Below, piece by piece: positions 1-11,412 of a stretch of 64,000 nucleotides of DNA. Position 1 is the stretch's first letter. Every line of letters begins with the position of its first letter. The translations under genes were made by a program, and so were the position numbers. The notes below the pieces were generated by a model. That model was not told the origin of the DNA, did no database searches, and was given only the letters and a program-made list of their open reading frames with translations. Source of the DNA: Hippopus hippopus (lineage: Eukaryota > Mollusca > Bivalvia > Cardiida > Cardiidae); contig OX328111.1 in the NCBI GenBank assembly GCA_946811185.2, positions 42,644,388 through 42,708,387 of the forward strand, read 5' to 3'.

Positions 1-37
1 AAAACATTGTACGTAACCAACATTTTCTCCTTTTCCA

Positions 38-267
38 TTAACCCTTTACCACAAAATCCCACCTATTAACGGACCCTGAGAAAGAAGCCTTTTGAAAACA
101 TCGTGGAAAAGGGAGAAAATGCTGGTAACCAGCATTTTCTCCTTTTCCCACAATGTTTTCTACCCTTCTTAAGACAAATTTCAATTTTTCAGCCACCTTT
201 ATTTTGTCTTCTGCAAATGCTTTTAATTTGGACCACTCTAATAATTTTTCCTTTGGTAAAGATTTAA
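38..267 (+). mobile_element. TTAA-A copy (forward)
   Basis: Full length between TTAA at 38-41 and 264-267, hairpin about 95-162 with a few mismatches. Preceded by the truncated hairpin end of another copy. Confidence 0.8.
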
Positions 268-656
268 TCATTATTACCCTTTCACAGACAAATATCATCA
301 TGTCAGCAGCATTTAATGTCATCTGCAATTATTTTCAATAGAATGCATCTAAATTGTTTTTGTTTGGTAAAAAAAAATTTAAACAACTAAGACAACAAAC
401 AACCCCTTCCCTTCATCTCCACCTTTCATAATTGTGGAAAACAAAAATCCAGACAAATACCTGTGAAAGTTGAGCTTATAAAAATCCTCACAAGTCTTGA
501 GTTCAAAGTTGGTAGATTATCTAAGCGGCCACTAAGGACCTCTAGGTAACTTTCCTTAACCATTTTGATTGGTTGTCTTCAGTATAGACATTGACAACTC
601 AAACTGTCTTTACATGTATGAGGTATGAGTATGCAGTCTGAAAAGTAAGAATATAT

Positions 657-878
657 GACTCTTTACCAGATGACAAGATTTTAGACCTGTCTAAATTGAA
701 AGAATTGCGGATGACATATAAAATTTGTCTCAAATGATCAAAATTTGCTGTTAAAGGGAAGGAAACATTGTGGGAAAAGGAGAAAATGCTGCCAGCATTT
801 TCTCCCTTTCCCACAATGTTTTCAAAAGCCTTTTGCCTTGAGGTTGTTAAAACTCAGGATTGTGTGGTAAAGGGTTAG
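657..878 (-). mobile_element. TTAA-A copy (reverse)
   Basis: Both termini recognisable (CTTTACCAGATGAC and GTGTGGTAAAGGG). The hairpin loop has lost its central GGTAACC part, leaving GCTGCCAGC. Confidence 0.75.
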
Positions 879-994
879 AAAGCTATCTATTCTAATTCAT
901 TACCTCCTCAACACTTCACCAGGTTACAAAATTTTAGGTTTGTTCACAATGAAAGCATTTTCAGACAACAGACTCAAATAATGGAATTTGTCCA

Positions 995-1220
995 TTAACC
1001 CTTTACCACACAACTTTAGTTTTAGTGATCAAGTCAAAGAAACCTTTGAAAACATTGTTGGGAAAGGAGAAAATACTGGTAACCAGCATTTTCTCCTTTT
1101 TCCACAATGTTTTATGCCTTTTGAGAGACAAATCCTATCATTTGAACCTCATGTATTTTGCCTTCTGCAAGTGCTTCAAAATCAGACACATCTAAATTTT
1201 TGCCGTTTGATAAAGAGTAA
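995..1220 (+). mobile_element. TTAA-A copy (forward), nested
   Basis: Inserted into an older reverse copy whose halves lie at about 906-994 and 1221-1348. Hairpin is intact apart from single changes. Confidence 0.7.
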
Positions 1221-1386
1221 AAGCAAAGAAGAGAATGTTGGAAAAGGAGGAAACGCTGGTTATCAGCATTTCTCTCCTTTTTCAAAAATGGTTTCAAAAG
1301 CCTTTTTCCCCAAGGGTCATTAACATACATGATTTTTTCGGTGAAGATTTAACCCTTTACCACACAATCCTGACTTTTAACGACCA

Positions 1387-2016
1387 TTAAAGAGACATCT
1401 TTACAGCCAGAGAGTAAACAAACACTGTTAAAACTTGCTGGTGTTATAATCTAGTCAGATGTGTAAAGGTAGATAAAAAATCAATATAAGGTGTATGGGG
1501 TAAAGAAACTGTGGGGATTTGCCTTCGATTTAAAAAGCAAACTGTGGTTGTTATGTCTATGGCTAGCCACAATAGAATGAAATGCATTTTCTATCTGCAG
1601 TAATCTGTGCAACCTTGCAACCATCAGGGACAATATTTGGCTGTAATGGTTGTAATGGCGTTTAACGCCACTTTAACAGCTAAGGTCATATCATGGCGGT
1701 CGGTGACGCACATGTGTTTCCTGGCTTTCTCATACCAGTACTAACACAACTTTCTTTCCAAAGCCACCGACTACTTTTCTCACATGCTTCAGCAGAGGTG
1801 AGAGGCGAAAATATGCCGGAAAGAAAGTTCGCCTCAACCGGGTATCAAACTCACAACCACCAGGTCATGAGTCCGACATGCTCACCACTGAGCCACCCGG
1901 GCGGGCTTACAATATTTGGCATGAAGATAAAAGAGTGATTATAGTTTCATAAAATAAAGAAAAAAGAAAAAAACAGTTAAAAAACTGGATGAAAATGAGT
2001 GAAGAAGTATGTTTAA
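1387..2016 (+). mobile_element. TTAA-B copy carrying a SINE
   Basis: Matches 11413-11758 on both sides of the SINE: TTACAGCCAGAGAG near the left end, AACCTTGCAACC and TTTGGCATGAAGAT internally, ending at GTTTAATG. Flanked by TTAA at 1387-1390 and 2013-2016. Confidence 0.75.
1641..1909 (-). mobile_element. tRNA-derived SINE inside TTAA-B
   Basis: Reverse-strand SINE with tRNA-like head at the right (complement of cacccgggcgggc side) and tail at the left. Flanked by direct repeats acaatatttggc, a target site duplication inside TTAA-B. Confidence 0.75.
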
Positions 2017-2567
2017 TGAGAAGGCTTTAGAAAAACATTGTGGGAAAAGACATTTTCTCCTTCTTCAACAACAGCAGTCATGGTTTCAGCCACATGTAAT
2101 TTGTTGTCTGCAAATGCTTTAAATTTGGACGAGTCTAAAATGTTGTTGTTTGGACAAGGATTAAACATGTATGTACCAGATGACCCTGAACATCCTAGTT
2201 GTTTACTGCCAACAAACACAAGATGTGTTAATCTTTAGGTACATTCAGACCAAACGCTTAATACAAAATTTTAAAATTGTCAGTATCCAAAACAATTGCA
2301 GATGACAAATTAAAAAAAAAAAAAAAAGTGGCTCAATTGATGGAACTTGTCTATGAATGGGCAGAAAACGTTGTGGGAATAGGAGAAAATACTGGTTACC
2401 AGCATTTTTTTTTTTTTTCCTTATCCAACGTTTTCTAAAAGTCTCTTTCTTTGGGTCATGAAAAAAACTAGGGATTGTATAGTAAAGGTAAAGTTAAGTT
2501 TGTTAAAAGTGAAGTTAAGTGCATGTTTTATGCACTCTGATCTTAATCTTAACTGGCTGGAAGATGA

Positions 2568-2796
2568 TTAACTCTTTCCCAAATGACAATATTTTAGACA
2601 GGTCCAATTCAAAAGCACTTGCAGTCGACAAAATGTATATGGCACAATTGACGAGATTTGTATCAGTTAGTCTAGAAAACACTGTGGGAAAAGGAGAAAA
2701 TGCTGGTCACCAGCATTTTCTTTTTTCCCCACAATGTTTTCAAAAGGCCTACCTCTCAGTGTCGTTTAAACTCGGGATTGTGTGGTAAAAGATTAA
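2568..2796 (-). mobile_element. TTAA-A copy (reverse)
   Basis: TTAA at both ends (2568-2571, 2793-2796). Hairpin centre reads GGTCACC. Confidence 0.8.
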
Positions 2797-2822
2797 AGTT
2801 GTGGAAGGCCAAAATTGTAGGA

Positions 2823-3068
2823 TTAACCCTTTACCACACAATCCCAGTTTTAATGACTCTGAAGAAAGAGGTTTTAAATAGAAACATTGTGCAAAATCAG
2901 AGAAACGCATTTTCTCCTTTTCCAACAATGTAATTTATCACTCATTATAAAAAAAAAAGCCAAAAAAACGAAAAAAAAAAAGTGCTTAGTTTGTCATCTT
3001 TAATTTGTTGTCTGCAAAATGTCTTTATTATGACAAAGTCTAAGGTTTGCTGTTTGGTAATAAAGGAG
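2823..3068 (+). mobile_element. TTAA-A copy (forward), degraded
   Basis: Left terminus and CACACAATCCC clear. The hairpin's left arm is decayed and an A-rich stretch interrupts the right arm. Confidence 0.65.
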
Positions 3069-3202
3069 TTACCTCAATCTGTTTCCTGCAGGCCTCCATG
3101 CTTGATCATTTCTTTTTTCAGACCTGTGCATATGTTGAGCTGTTGGTCATAGGAATACCGATATATAAAACCTGAAATGAGAAATCATTTCACTTTGACA
3201 GT

Positions 3203-3432
3203 TTTACCCATTACTACACAATCCCAAGTTTTAACATCCCTGAGAGATTAGACATTTGAAAACATAGTGGGAAAATGAGAAAGCTCTTGTAACCAGCATT
3301 TTCTCCTTTTTTTCCACAATGTTTTCTAACCTTTCAGAATCAAATCCAGTCATTTAAGCCACATCTAATTTGTTGTCTGCACATGCTTTCAATTAGGACC
3401 ATTTCAAAATATTGTTGCGTGGTATAGGGCTG
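3203..3432 (+). mobile_element. TTAA-A copy (forward)
   Basis: Termini CATTACTACACAATCCC and GTTGCGTGGTATAGGG; hairpin with several mismatches. Confidence 0.65.
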
Positions 3433-4171
3433 AGGGTGTGTGTCAAGGTAGATTGCCATGTGCTCTGTGGTTTTAGGCAAAGTTTCATCAACATTTTGAA
3501 TACAACTCAAGCAAAATTGTTTCCATTTTTTTTTATCAAAGTTCAACCTAGAATAAATATTTTGTGTGGAAAAAAAGAAAACCACGAAAGGCAGTTCCCA
3601 ACCAAAATTAAATTTGACACATATCAGTTTTGAAAATGTAGAAAGTTTCAAGATGAAATTGTGGTACAGGCTACAAAAGTTTTGGTAATAGATAAGTTCC
3701 CTAAATTGGACCTTCCATGATAGTAATGGGATTAAAAGTTAAGGTCATTATGTAGGAGGTTCATGAGCCAGGATGATTTTTCACACCCAATACCTGGCAT
3801 TGATTTGTTTCTCATGTATTAAACTATATCCTTAAACACTTTTCCAAATGCTCAGAAATTAAAGATTTAAATGAACAAATTGAAGCAAAGTGTTGGGTAT
3901 GAGACATATCACAATGAAAAAAAAAAAATATATAATTGCAGTGTAATACCAAAATCTCCAATACAGTTTCTTTACAAGTCCAATTTACCAAAGCTGTCTA
4001 CCATGGACTCTACTGTAAATCTGTGATACTACTATGGAACTTGCACTTCATACCTTTTGTTAGAATAGTACTACATACCTTTTCCTAGAATTCCCCCATT
4101 TTACCCTTTCCACTGGTATGCTGGGTCAATTGTGCCACCTACTCACACACAGCAAATAGCTTGTTTTCTTT
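3433..4171. other. No gene recognised
   Basis: AT-rich sequence between TTAA-A copies. Short open stretches show no splice sites, motifs or repeats I can name. Confidence 0.5.
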
Positions 4172-4443
4172 TAAGTTTTTACTACACAAACCCAATTTCA
4201 AAAACTCTGATGGAGATGGTTTTGGAAAACATTGTGGGAAAATGAGAAAATGCTGGTGTTCAGAATATTTTCTTCCCTATCAAAGATTGTGATCATTATT
4301 TTAAAGTTTTACATTTATTTTGTTGTCTGCATATACTTTTAGTTCCGTCATGTCGAAAAATTTGTCATTTGGAAAGGAATAAAAGCAAAATTTGGCAGGA
4401 AAATATTGCTCCTACTGGATAAAAACCCTGCACCCTTCCCAAA

Positions 4444-4672
4444 TTAACTCTTTACCATACAATCCCGACTTTTAACGACCCTGTGAAAGAAGCCTTTCGA
4501 AAACATAGTGGGAAAAGGAGAAAATGCTGGTAACCATTATTTTCTCCTTTTTCCACAACGTTTTCAACCCTTCCCAAAACAAATTTCAATTTTTCAGTCA
4601 TCCTTGTTTTGTCATCTGCAAATGCTTTCAATTTGGACCAGTCTAAAATTCTGTCATTTGGTAAAGAGTTAC
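4444..4672 (+). mobile_element. TTAA-A copy (forward)
   Basis: TTAA at the left, GGTAAAGAGTTA at the right. Hairpin right arm carries CATT instead of CAGC at the centre. Confidence 0.8.
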
Positions 4673-5299
4673 GTCAATGCTTCAATACATCCTACATTAT
4701 CCAACATGTTCATGGCACTAGCAGTCTGCCACCCATTTTCTTGTTTTTCCAATATCAAAAGCAACTAGCTGCCTGCATAAACAGTTAGCAATGAGTTACA
4801 TCATGAAAATTAGGTATAAAGAGATTATGATCAAAGAAGTAACCTCTAGCTAGAAAGATGAGTGTACTTGCAACTGACTTAACCAGACTGGTCCATAGTA
4901 CTGCAACGAATAAAGACGTCTTCTGCCTCTAGTTTAAAGTAAAAGTGGTCGAGTTAAGTTAGGGGCGAGTTGATCAAAATTATTTTCTACAGAGTTGATT
5001 GCGACTTAACTTACAGATTGAACTTTGTGAAAATGTGTTAATTGCTGCATTCTTATATTTTCTATTATGATTTTTTAAAACCTAAATCCGATCGCTTTTT
5101 TTTGTTTATGAGTTTTTACCCAGTTGTTTATTTACATGTCTCTAGAATACTATTTTGTCCTTTATTTTGAAGAGCAGTGGACTTCGAATTCGCCCTTATT
5201 TTTATTCGCCCCTGGCGCGTTCGCTGTTGGTAAAGTGTTAATCTGGTTATCAACATAGTTATGTAACCAAGTAAAGTTTAATTAACCTAGCTCAAAGAT
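4673..5299. other. No gene recognised
   Basis: Unique-looking AT-rich DNA. No exon, RNA gene or repeat structure was found. Confidence 0.5.
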
Positions 5300-5518
5300 A
5301 AATCTTTACCAAACGATAAAATCTGATGCTTGTCCAAATTTGAAGCACTTGCAGATGACAAATGTTTGATGGGAGTTGCCTTTGTTGGGATAAAAAATGT
5401 GGTGGGAAAAGGAAAAAAAAATGCAGTTTACAAGAATTTTCATCTTTTACCTCAATGTTTTCAAAAGCCTCTTTTCTCATGAACGTCAAAACTGAAGATT
5501 GTTTTGTGGAGAATTAAA

Positions 5519-5938
5519 GTAGCCTTCTTTGATTTTCACTGAATTCTTTTTTGTTAAATACTGGTCAACAAATACCACAAAATATATACTTTCACTGCAA
5601 ACATATACAATCTGGGCAGTTACATGGAGTAAAAATGTCAAAATTTTGTGTTGAAATAACGGTTTGATCTCTTATCTATTCATAAATTTTAATTAAATCA
5701 AATACAGTGTCATCGTACATTATTTGAACATGATACAACATCTATGCATGTTATTGATCACATGACACTTCCACAAATCTTTGCAAAATTCTGGCACAAA
5801 CAAGCTAATATGAGCTTATTTTCAACAATATCTTAGTCCTTGAAAACACCATCCTCGCAAATACTGTAACTGACATATTTATTTAAAGAAATGAATGATT
5901 AGTATTTTTTCTTGTCCGAATCTCCTGGACATCTTAAA
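5519..5938. other. No gene recognised
   Basis: AT-rich, nothing identifiable; followed by two tail fragments of reverse TTAA-A copies (5939-6010 and 6036-6134). Confidence 0.5.
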
Positions 5939-6146
5939 GAAACCCACAATGTTTTCAAAAACCTTCTTCCCTAGGGTCATTAAAACTCGTAATTGTGTGG
6001 TAGAGGGTAAGACTGTGTTGAGATTTGTGAAAATAAGAAAAAACCAGCATTTTCTCCTGTATACCCACAATGCTTTCAAAAGTCTTCTTGCTCAGGGTCA
6101 TTAAAATTCAGGATTGTCTGGTAATGGGGTTAAGTTTTGTTTGTTT

Positions 6147-6440
6147 TTTTGGTGTTTGACAACATTTTCAATATTATTTCAATTATTCCGGTGGCCAGTG
6201 CACCTGTCCATGCTTTTCTGGAGTTTCTTTTACCAGTATATTGCACAATATTCTTCCAGGGCCAATGACTGTTTTCCTGCATAACCATAATCGATACACT
6301 GATCATCCATGAGAGAGGAATGAATCCTGTGAAGATGACTATCATCAATCCGAGAAAGAATTTCGCAGAGAAGGGGATTCAAACCAGAGAACCCTGGTTT
6401 CGAGGGCTTTGCACTAGCAACTGAGCCATGGAGCTTGGCA
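6147..6440 (-). mobile_element. tRNA-derived SINE (reverse)
   Basis: Complement of a SINE: tail at the left (aacattttcaatattatttc), central block shared with the copy at 10997-11306 (caggatt, caccggtg-type and tggaaagaa segments), tRNA-like head at the right (ctgagccatggagctt). Confidence 0.7.
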
Positions 6441-6445
6441 CAGGG

Positions 6446-6686
6446 TTAACTCATTACCACACAATACTGAGTTAAAACAAAGCTGTAGGAGAACAAGCCT
6501 TTTGAAAACATAGTGGGAAAAGGAGAATAAGGTAGCTTGTAACCAGCATTTTCTTTTTTTTCCCACAATGATTTCTGCCCATTCAAAGACAAAATCCATC
6601 ATTTGAGGTACATTTAAATTGTCTTCTGCAAACACGTTCAATTTGGACAAGTCTAAGATTTTGAAGTGGAAAATGATACGATAAAG
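6446..6686 (+). mobile_element. TTAA-A copy (forward)
   Basis: Starts TTAACTCATTACCACACAAT; hairpin interrupted by a short insertion (aataaggtagc). Confidence 0.65.
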
Positions 6687-6781
6687 GATAGTTGGTCTGA
6701 ACAAAAAGAGGGAAAGTATTCATGTTGAAATAATTATTATGATGACCAGACACCTGATCAAAATCAGGATTACAATCAGTT

Positions 6782-6990
6782 ACCTGGGGGTCCTGCATGG
6801 CTCAGTGGTAAAGTGTAGGACTCCTAACCTGGAGGCCCCGGGTTTGTGAGCCTCACTGGAAAAACTGCATGGCTTTTGTGTGGAAGAGTCCTTCTGCAAG
6901 ACACTTCTGAGCCTCAGTCTAGTACCAGTGAACCCCAGGAAATACATGAATATGTGGGCTGTTGCTGTGAAATTATTGCAATAAGGTTGA
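6782..6990 (+). mobile_element. tRNA-derived SINE, second head type
   Basis: tRNA-like head with A-box TGGCTCAGTGGTAAAG and B-box-like GGGTTTGTGAGCC, then a body with CAAGACACTTCTGAGCC. The same family as 43371-43602. Confidence 0.7.
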
Positions 6991-7299
6991 AAGTGGTGTA
7001 GAACAACAAGTTGAGCTACATTTGACTTATGCTGTATTAGTGGAAATTTTTGCAATGTGGAAAGTTCTGTGATATCGTGAATTTGAAAAATTCGCAAACT
7101 TTTCTGTTTGCTTATTTTACCACAAATATACCAACAAATAATGAATGTCTTGAATTCGCAAATATTTCTGTATGTAAAATGTCCGTAATTGGTAAATTGA
7201 AAATTTTGCAACACACATAGATATCGACATATACAGCATTCTGCACATATTTTTAACTTATAACAAAGGCAAGTCATGAATTTTGTCATCCAGTGGGAG

Positions 7300-7758
7300 A
7301 TAATCCTTTACCACACTATCCTGGGTTTTAACGACCCGTAAGAAGAAGCCTTTTGAAAACATTAGGAGAAAAGGAGACAAAATGCTATTATCCAGCATTT
7401 TCTCCTTTTACCACAATGTTTTCTTTATTTTGAAAGAAAACTTTCAGGTTTTGAGTAACTCTTAATTCATTGCTAATCTGCAAATACTATCAATTTAACC
7501 CTTTACCAAACAATCCCGGGTTTTCACGCCCCTTTAGAAGAGTCCTTTTAAAAACATTGTGGGAAAAGGAGAAAATGCTGGTAACCAGCATTTTCTCCTT
7601 TTTCCAAAATGTTTTCTACCCTATCAAAGCAAGATTGCACCATTTGAACTACATTGAAATTGTTGTCTGCAAAATGCTTTCAATTTGGACAAGACTAACA
7701 TTTTGTCATTTGGTAAAGGGTTAGGGAAGATTTAAATTTTGTCCTTTGGAAAAAGTTA
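7300..7758 (+). mobile_element. TTAA-A copy (forward) split by another
   Basis: Outer copy begins at ATAATCCTTTACCACACTAT, its long arm is cut at CAATTTAA and resumes at 7725 with gatttaaattttgtcc. The inner copy is 7495-7724. Confidence 0.7.
7495..7724 (+). mobile_element. TTAA-A copy (forward), nested
   Basis: Well-preserved copy inserted in the long arm of the copy 7300-7758, at a TTAA generated by CAATTTAA. Hairpin about 7552-7619. Confidence 0.8.
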
Positions 7759-7775
7759 AATGGCCCTGAGCCAGT

Positions 7776-8003
7776 AACCCTTTACCGCATAGTGCCAAGT
7801 TTTAGCAACCCAAAGAAAGAGGCCTTTGAAAACATTGTGGGAAAAGGAGAAAATGCTAGTAACCAGCATTTTGTCTTTTCCCAAAAGGTTTTTTGCCATT
7901 TCAAAAAAAAACCCTATAATTTGAGCCATGATTAAGATCTTGTCTGCAAGAGCTTTCAATATGGAAGAGTCTAAAATTTAGTTGTTTGGTAAAGGAGTAA
8001 CAA
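7776..8003 (+). mobile_element. TTAA-A copy (forward)
   Basis: CCCTTTACCGCATAGTGCC start and TTGTTTGGTAAAGGAG end; hairpin with two or three mismatches. Confidence 0.75.
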
Positions 8004-8221
8004 TTGAGAATCTCATCAGTTACTTGCCCTGAGGAATGAGGCTTTCAAAAAAAGTGTGAAGAGGAGAAAATTCTAGTAACAGGCATTTTCTCCTTTTCCC
8101 ACATTTTTCTACATTTCAATAGACTATTCCTATCAAATGAGCCACATCTAATTTGCCGTCTTGATGTCTTCAAAATACTTTAAATTCTGACAACTCTTCA
8201 ATTTTGATATCTGGTACAGAG

Positions 8222-8516
8222 TTAGCCCTTTACCAAAGTACAGGATGTTAGACTTGTCCAAATTGAAAGCATTTGCAGACAACGATTTAAATTTGGCTGA
8301 AATGATGGAAATTGTCTTTGACAGGGTAGAAAACATTCTGGAAAAAGGAGAAAAATGCTGTGTATTAGATAATAGAGTTTGTTTGTGACAGGGTCGCAAA
8401 GATTGTGGGAAATGGAGAAAATGCGGATTACCAGCATTTTCTCCCTTTCCAACAATATTTTCATATGGCCTCTTTATCAGAGTTGTTGAAATTAGGGATT
8501 GTATGGTAAAGGGTTG
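8222..8516 (-). mobile_element. TTAA-A copy (reverse) with internal duplication
   Basis: Termini are intact, but the hairpin's left arm occurs twice (8328-8362 and 8396-8430), separated by a 35-base spacer. This makes the copy longer than usual. Confidence 0.7.
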
Positions 8517-8639
8517 AGAAGGAAATACTGCTCAGCGTTTATGATTATTTCCTGCATGTTCCAAAGTATTTTCAAATGGTTTCTTCTACAGAGTTGAAAA
8601 AATCCCAGAATTGTTTGGTGAAGGGTTAATTTCATGCTG

Positions 8640-8998
8640 AATACACAATGATCAATTCTGACCAGTAGACTAATAAAATGACCCATTTGTATATAAACCC
8701 ATCATTTACATACAATCATCAGTTATCATCAGTAGAAATCTACAAAAATATGCCTTGAGGTAGCTTTTTTTTTTAGTAGCTCCTTTGTCCTCCTGCACTT
8801 TTTATATGCATACTTTATCACTGAAAGGAATATTAAAATCTTACAGGCAGTGACAGATACTATTATTCTAAGAAAATGTTCAAGAACAAAATTAATGAGT
8901 CTTTCGCTTTTGAGACTTAAGTCGTAGGAAAGGCAGTTTTGTTGACCTGACCATCAAACTGGTAAGAACTTGAAGACAAGATTAAATCTAGCCACACC
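8640..8998. other. No gene recognised
   Basis: AT-rich spacer between TTAA-A copies with a T9 run; no feature found. Confidence 0.5.
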
Positions 8999-9226
8999 TT
9001 AATCTTTTACTACACAATCCTGAGTATTAGTGACCTTGAGAAAGAAGCCTCTCAAAACCTTGTGAGAAAAGGAGAAGATGCTGATAAACAGAATTTTCTT
9101 TTGCGCAGAATGTTTTCTAGCCTTTTAAACACAAATCCCACATTATTTTGCCACAGTTAATTAGTTGTCTGGAAGTGCTTTTGATTTGAACAAGTTTAAG
9201 CACTGTGTTGTTTGGTAAAGGGTTAA
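8999..9226 (+). mobile_element. TTAA-A copy (forward), first of three abutting
   Basis: TTAA at 8999-9002 and 9223-9226; the right TTAA is shared with the next, opposite copy. Confidence 0.75.
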
Positions 9227-9438
9227 CCCTGTACTAGATGACAGAATTATGACTGGTCCAAACTAAAGGCATTTGCAAATGACAAATAAGATTTTTATTA
9301 AATAACAGAAAAAGGGAAGAAAGGTTTGTAGAAGAAGAGCCATTGCTAGTTGCCAGCATTTCTCCTTTTCTCACTATCTTTTAATCAGACTTTTGCTTCA
9401 GCATTGTTAAAAGATGTCATTGTGTGGTAAATGGTTAA
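9223..9438 (-). mobile_element. TTAA-A copy (reverse), second of three abutting
   Basis: Shares TTAA with both neighbours (9223-9226, 9435-9438). Its hairpin is strongly decayed, unlike the next copy, so it is probably older. Confidence 0.75.
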
Positions 9439-9663
9439 TCCTTTACCAGACGACAAAATTTTAGCATTGTCCAAATTGAAAGCATTTGCAGACGACAATT
9501 TCAGTGTAATTAAAATGGTGCAATTTTTTTGTGATAGGGTAGAAAACATTGTGGAAAAAGGAGAAAATGCTGGTTACCAGCATTTTCTCCTTTTCCCACA
9601 ATATTTTCAAAAGGTTCCTTTCCCAGGGTCGTTAAAAGTCAGCAATGTGTGGTAAAGGGTTAA
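9435..9663 (-). mobile_element. TTAA-A copy (reverse), third of three abutting
   Basis: Hairpin almost perfect (9541-9607) with centre GGTTACC. TTAA at both ends. Confidence 0.82.
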
Positions 9664-10137
9664 AGTGTAACCATGATCATTACAAATAGCTGCCTGTTAT
9701 AATGTGGCTGAGGTGGTTATAGTGCTGTTTTATCAAATGAAGTCAGATTGTTTGCAATTAAAGTTTTCCAAGAAAGTTTCTATTATACAGTTACTAGACA
9801 ACATAGGAACTAAATTTTGTGATGGATTTTTTTCAGAAAATTGTCTATACAGTTACCACAAAACATGAATCAACTTAAAGGATATAAAAGTAGATTTCAT
9901 AGATGTCTTTGGGAAAGAATGAGTGATGTGGATAATTATGTCTTAGATTCTGTTCTCTTTTTGCATTTTGATAGCCCATTTGCACTGTATGGGAAGTTTT
10001 GAGTGATACAGACCTGACAAGAGCAGTGTTCTGAAGAGGATTATTCAAAGAGGGGACAATTGTTCTGTAGACCTATAAAAATAGGAGACACTTTCAGAAT
10101 TAGAAAAAGACACTCAAGACTATTTCTCAAATAATTT
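9664..10137. other. No gene recognised
   Basis: No exon or repeat identified before the IR-C copy. Confidence 0.5.
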
Positions 10138-10165
10138 TGAGCCACGCTGTGTGGAAAGGTGACTT

Positions 10166-10387
10166 GGTAGTGTCTGTAGTTGTGTGGTAGAGCGTCGGCC
10201 TCATAATAATAAGGTCCCGAATTCAATACACAGGAGCGGGTGTCAACTTTGGGATTGTTCATCAGCCCACACAATCGGCACTAGTACTGGTTTAGTTCCC
10301 GGGAAGCAGAATCGAGTGAGATTAGTATAAGTTGTGAGAACTTGTTTCTCAATCGATTTGAAATAAAATACATGTATGTTTAAACTA
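10166..10387 (+). mobile_element. tRNA-derived SINE inside IR-C
   Basis: Head GTGTGGTAGAGCGTCGGCC with anticodon-arm-like region, GGTCCCGAATTCAA B-box and tail TTTGAAATAAAATACATG. Direct repeats aaaggtgactt flank it (10155-10165 and 10388-10398). Confidence 0.8.
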
Positions 10388-10587
10388 AAAGGTGACTTAC
10401 TGCATCTACAAGAAAAGTATTGACCCATGTCAGCCTGTGCAATCCGAAACTTTTTGCTATTTTGTAAATTTCCTGCATTTCCAAGCACAATTCATCCGCA
10501 TGATGCAGTCAGTTGTCAGACAAAATGGATTTTATGGATCCATAGATAAGTGATGACTTTGTTGGTGTAATGCATTACAGAGATGCA

Positions 10588-10815
10588 TTAACTCTTTCCC
10601 AAACACTGAAATTTTAGACTAGTCTAAATTGAAAACATTTGCAGACGACAAAATAGATGTGGACGAAATATTGAAATTCATTTTGGAAGAGTAGAAAATT
10701 TTGTGGGAAAAGGAGAAAATGCCGATTACCAACATTTTCTCCTTTTCCGAGGATATTTTCATAAGGTTTCCTTCTCAAGGTCGTTGAAAGTCGGGATTGT
10801 GTGGTAAAAGGTTAA
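10588..10815 (-). mobile_element. TTAA-A copy (reverse) inside IR-C
   Basis: TTAA at both ends; inserted at the TTAA of GCATTAA in the IR-C terminal repeat, which resumes after 10815 with actctcttttcacag. Confidence 0.82.
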
Positions 10816-10996
10816 ACTCTCTTTTCACAGAATATGGCTCATTTGAAAGGGGTAAAGTTCCACCTGTGTTCAGTATAATGGGAGATTGTTCCACTATAAT
10901 AGGACAGTGTCCAAGAATATGCCCCTTGGTAGAACACAGCTAGTGGATGTATTCTTGTGACATGATGAGTTATGATACAGAGTTTAAGTTCTTGAT

Positions 10997-11306
10997 GCCG
11001 AGCCACGGTAGCTCAGTCGGTAGCGCACCGGACTTGAGAACAAGGGGTCGTGGGTTTGATCCCTGGCTCGGCCAATTTCTTTCCGAGGATTGATGATAGT
11101 CATTGCGACAGGATTCATTCCTCTCCCACCGGTGACCATTGTCTTGATGATGGTTATGTGGGAAAGCAGCCAGTGGCTTGGAAAGAAAATTGTGCGGAGT
11201 ACTGGTAAAAGAGACTCCAGGAAAGCATGGATAGGTTCACTGGCCGCCGCAATATAACTGAAATAATGTTGAAAACGGCGTTAAACACCAAACAATCAAT
11301 CAATCA
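10997..11306 (+). mobile_element. tRNA-derived SINE, full length
   Basis: Head GTAGCTCAGTCGGTAGCGC with B box GGGTTTGATCCC, then body, then AACGGCGTTAAACACC and a (aatc)n tail. Direct repeats ttaagttcttgat lie at 10984-10996 and 11307-11319. The head looks tRNA-like but lacks a full cloverleaf, so it is not called as a tRNA gene. Confidence 0.85.
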
Positions 11307-11412
11307 TTAAGTTCTTGATCTTTTATTCTTCAGAATAGAGACTGTTTGATTTGCAAGTGAGTTGTAAGTAATTGAATGGACATGCTTTGAGGAACACCAG
11401 AGAGGTAAGACA

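Larger units (their letters stand above)
1349..2164 (+). mobile_element. TTAA-A copy (forward) split by TTAA-B
   Basis: Left end at 1349-1386 (TTAACCCTTTACCACACAAT), right part at 2017-2164 with a reduced hairpin and the arm ctgcaaatgctttaaatttg. A TTAA-B element, itself carrying a SINE, separates them. Confidence 0.75.
10138..10841 (+). mobile_element. IR-C copy carrying a SINE and a TTAA-A
   Basis: IR-C ends GAGCCACGCTGTG and CAGAATATGGCTC, with internal GACAAAATGGATTTTATGG. A SINE sits at 10166-10387 and a TTAA-A at 10588-10815, in the right terminal repeat. Confidence 0.75.

Noticed and set aside
2519..2788. Many open frames with ENIVGKGENAGYQHFL-like text
   Set aside because: All are translations of the TTAA-A hairpin region and recur wherever that element does, in both strands.
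8999..9663. CRISPR-like regularly repeated palindromes
   Set aside because: Copies are transposons with variable spacing and orientation in an animal genome; no repeat-spacer array exists in the window.
10997..11070. tRNA-like heads of SINEs as tRNA genes
   Set aside because: A and B boxes are present but stems do not close as a cloverleaf and the sequence continues into a SINE body with target duplications.
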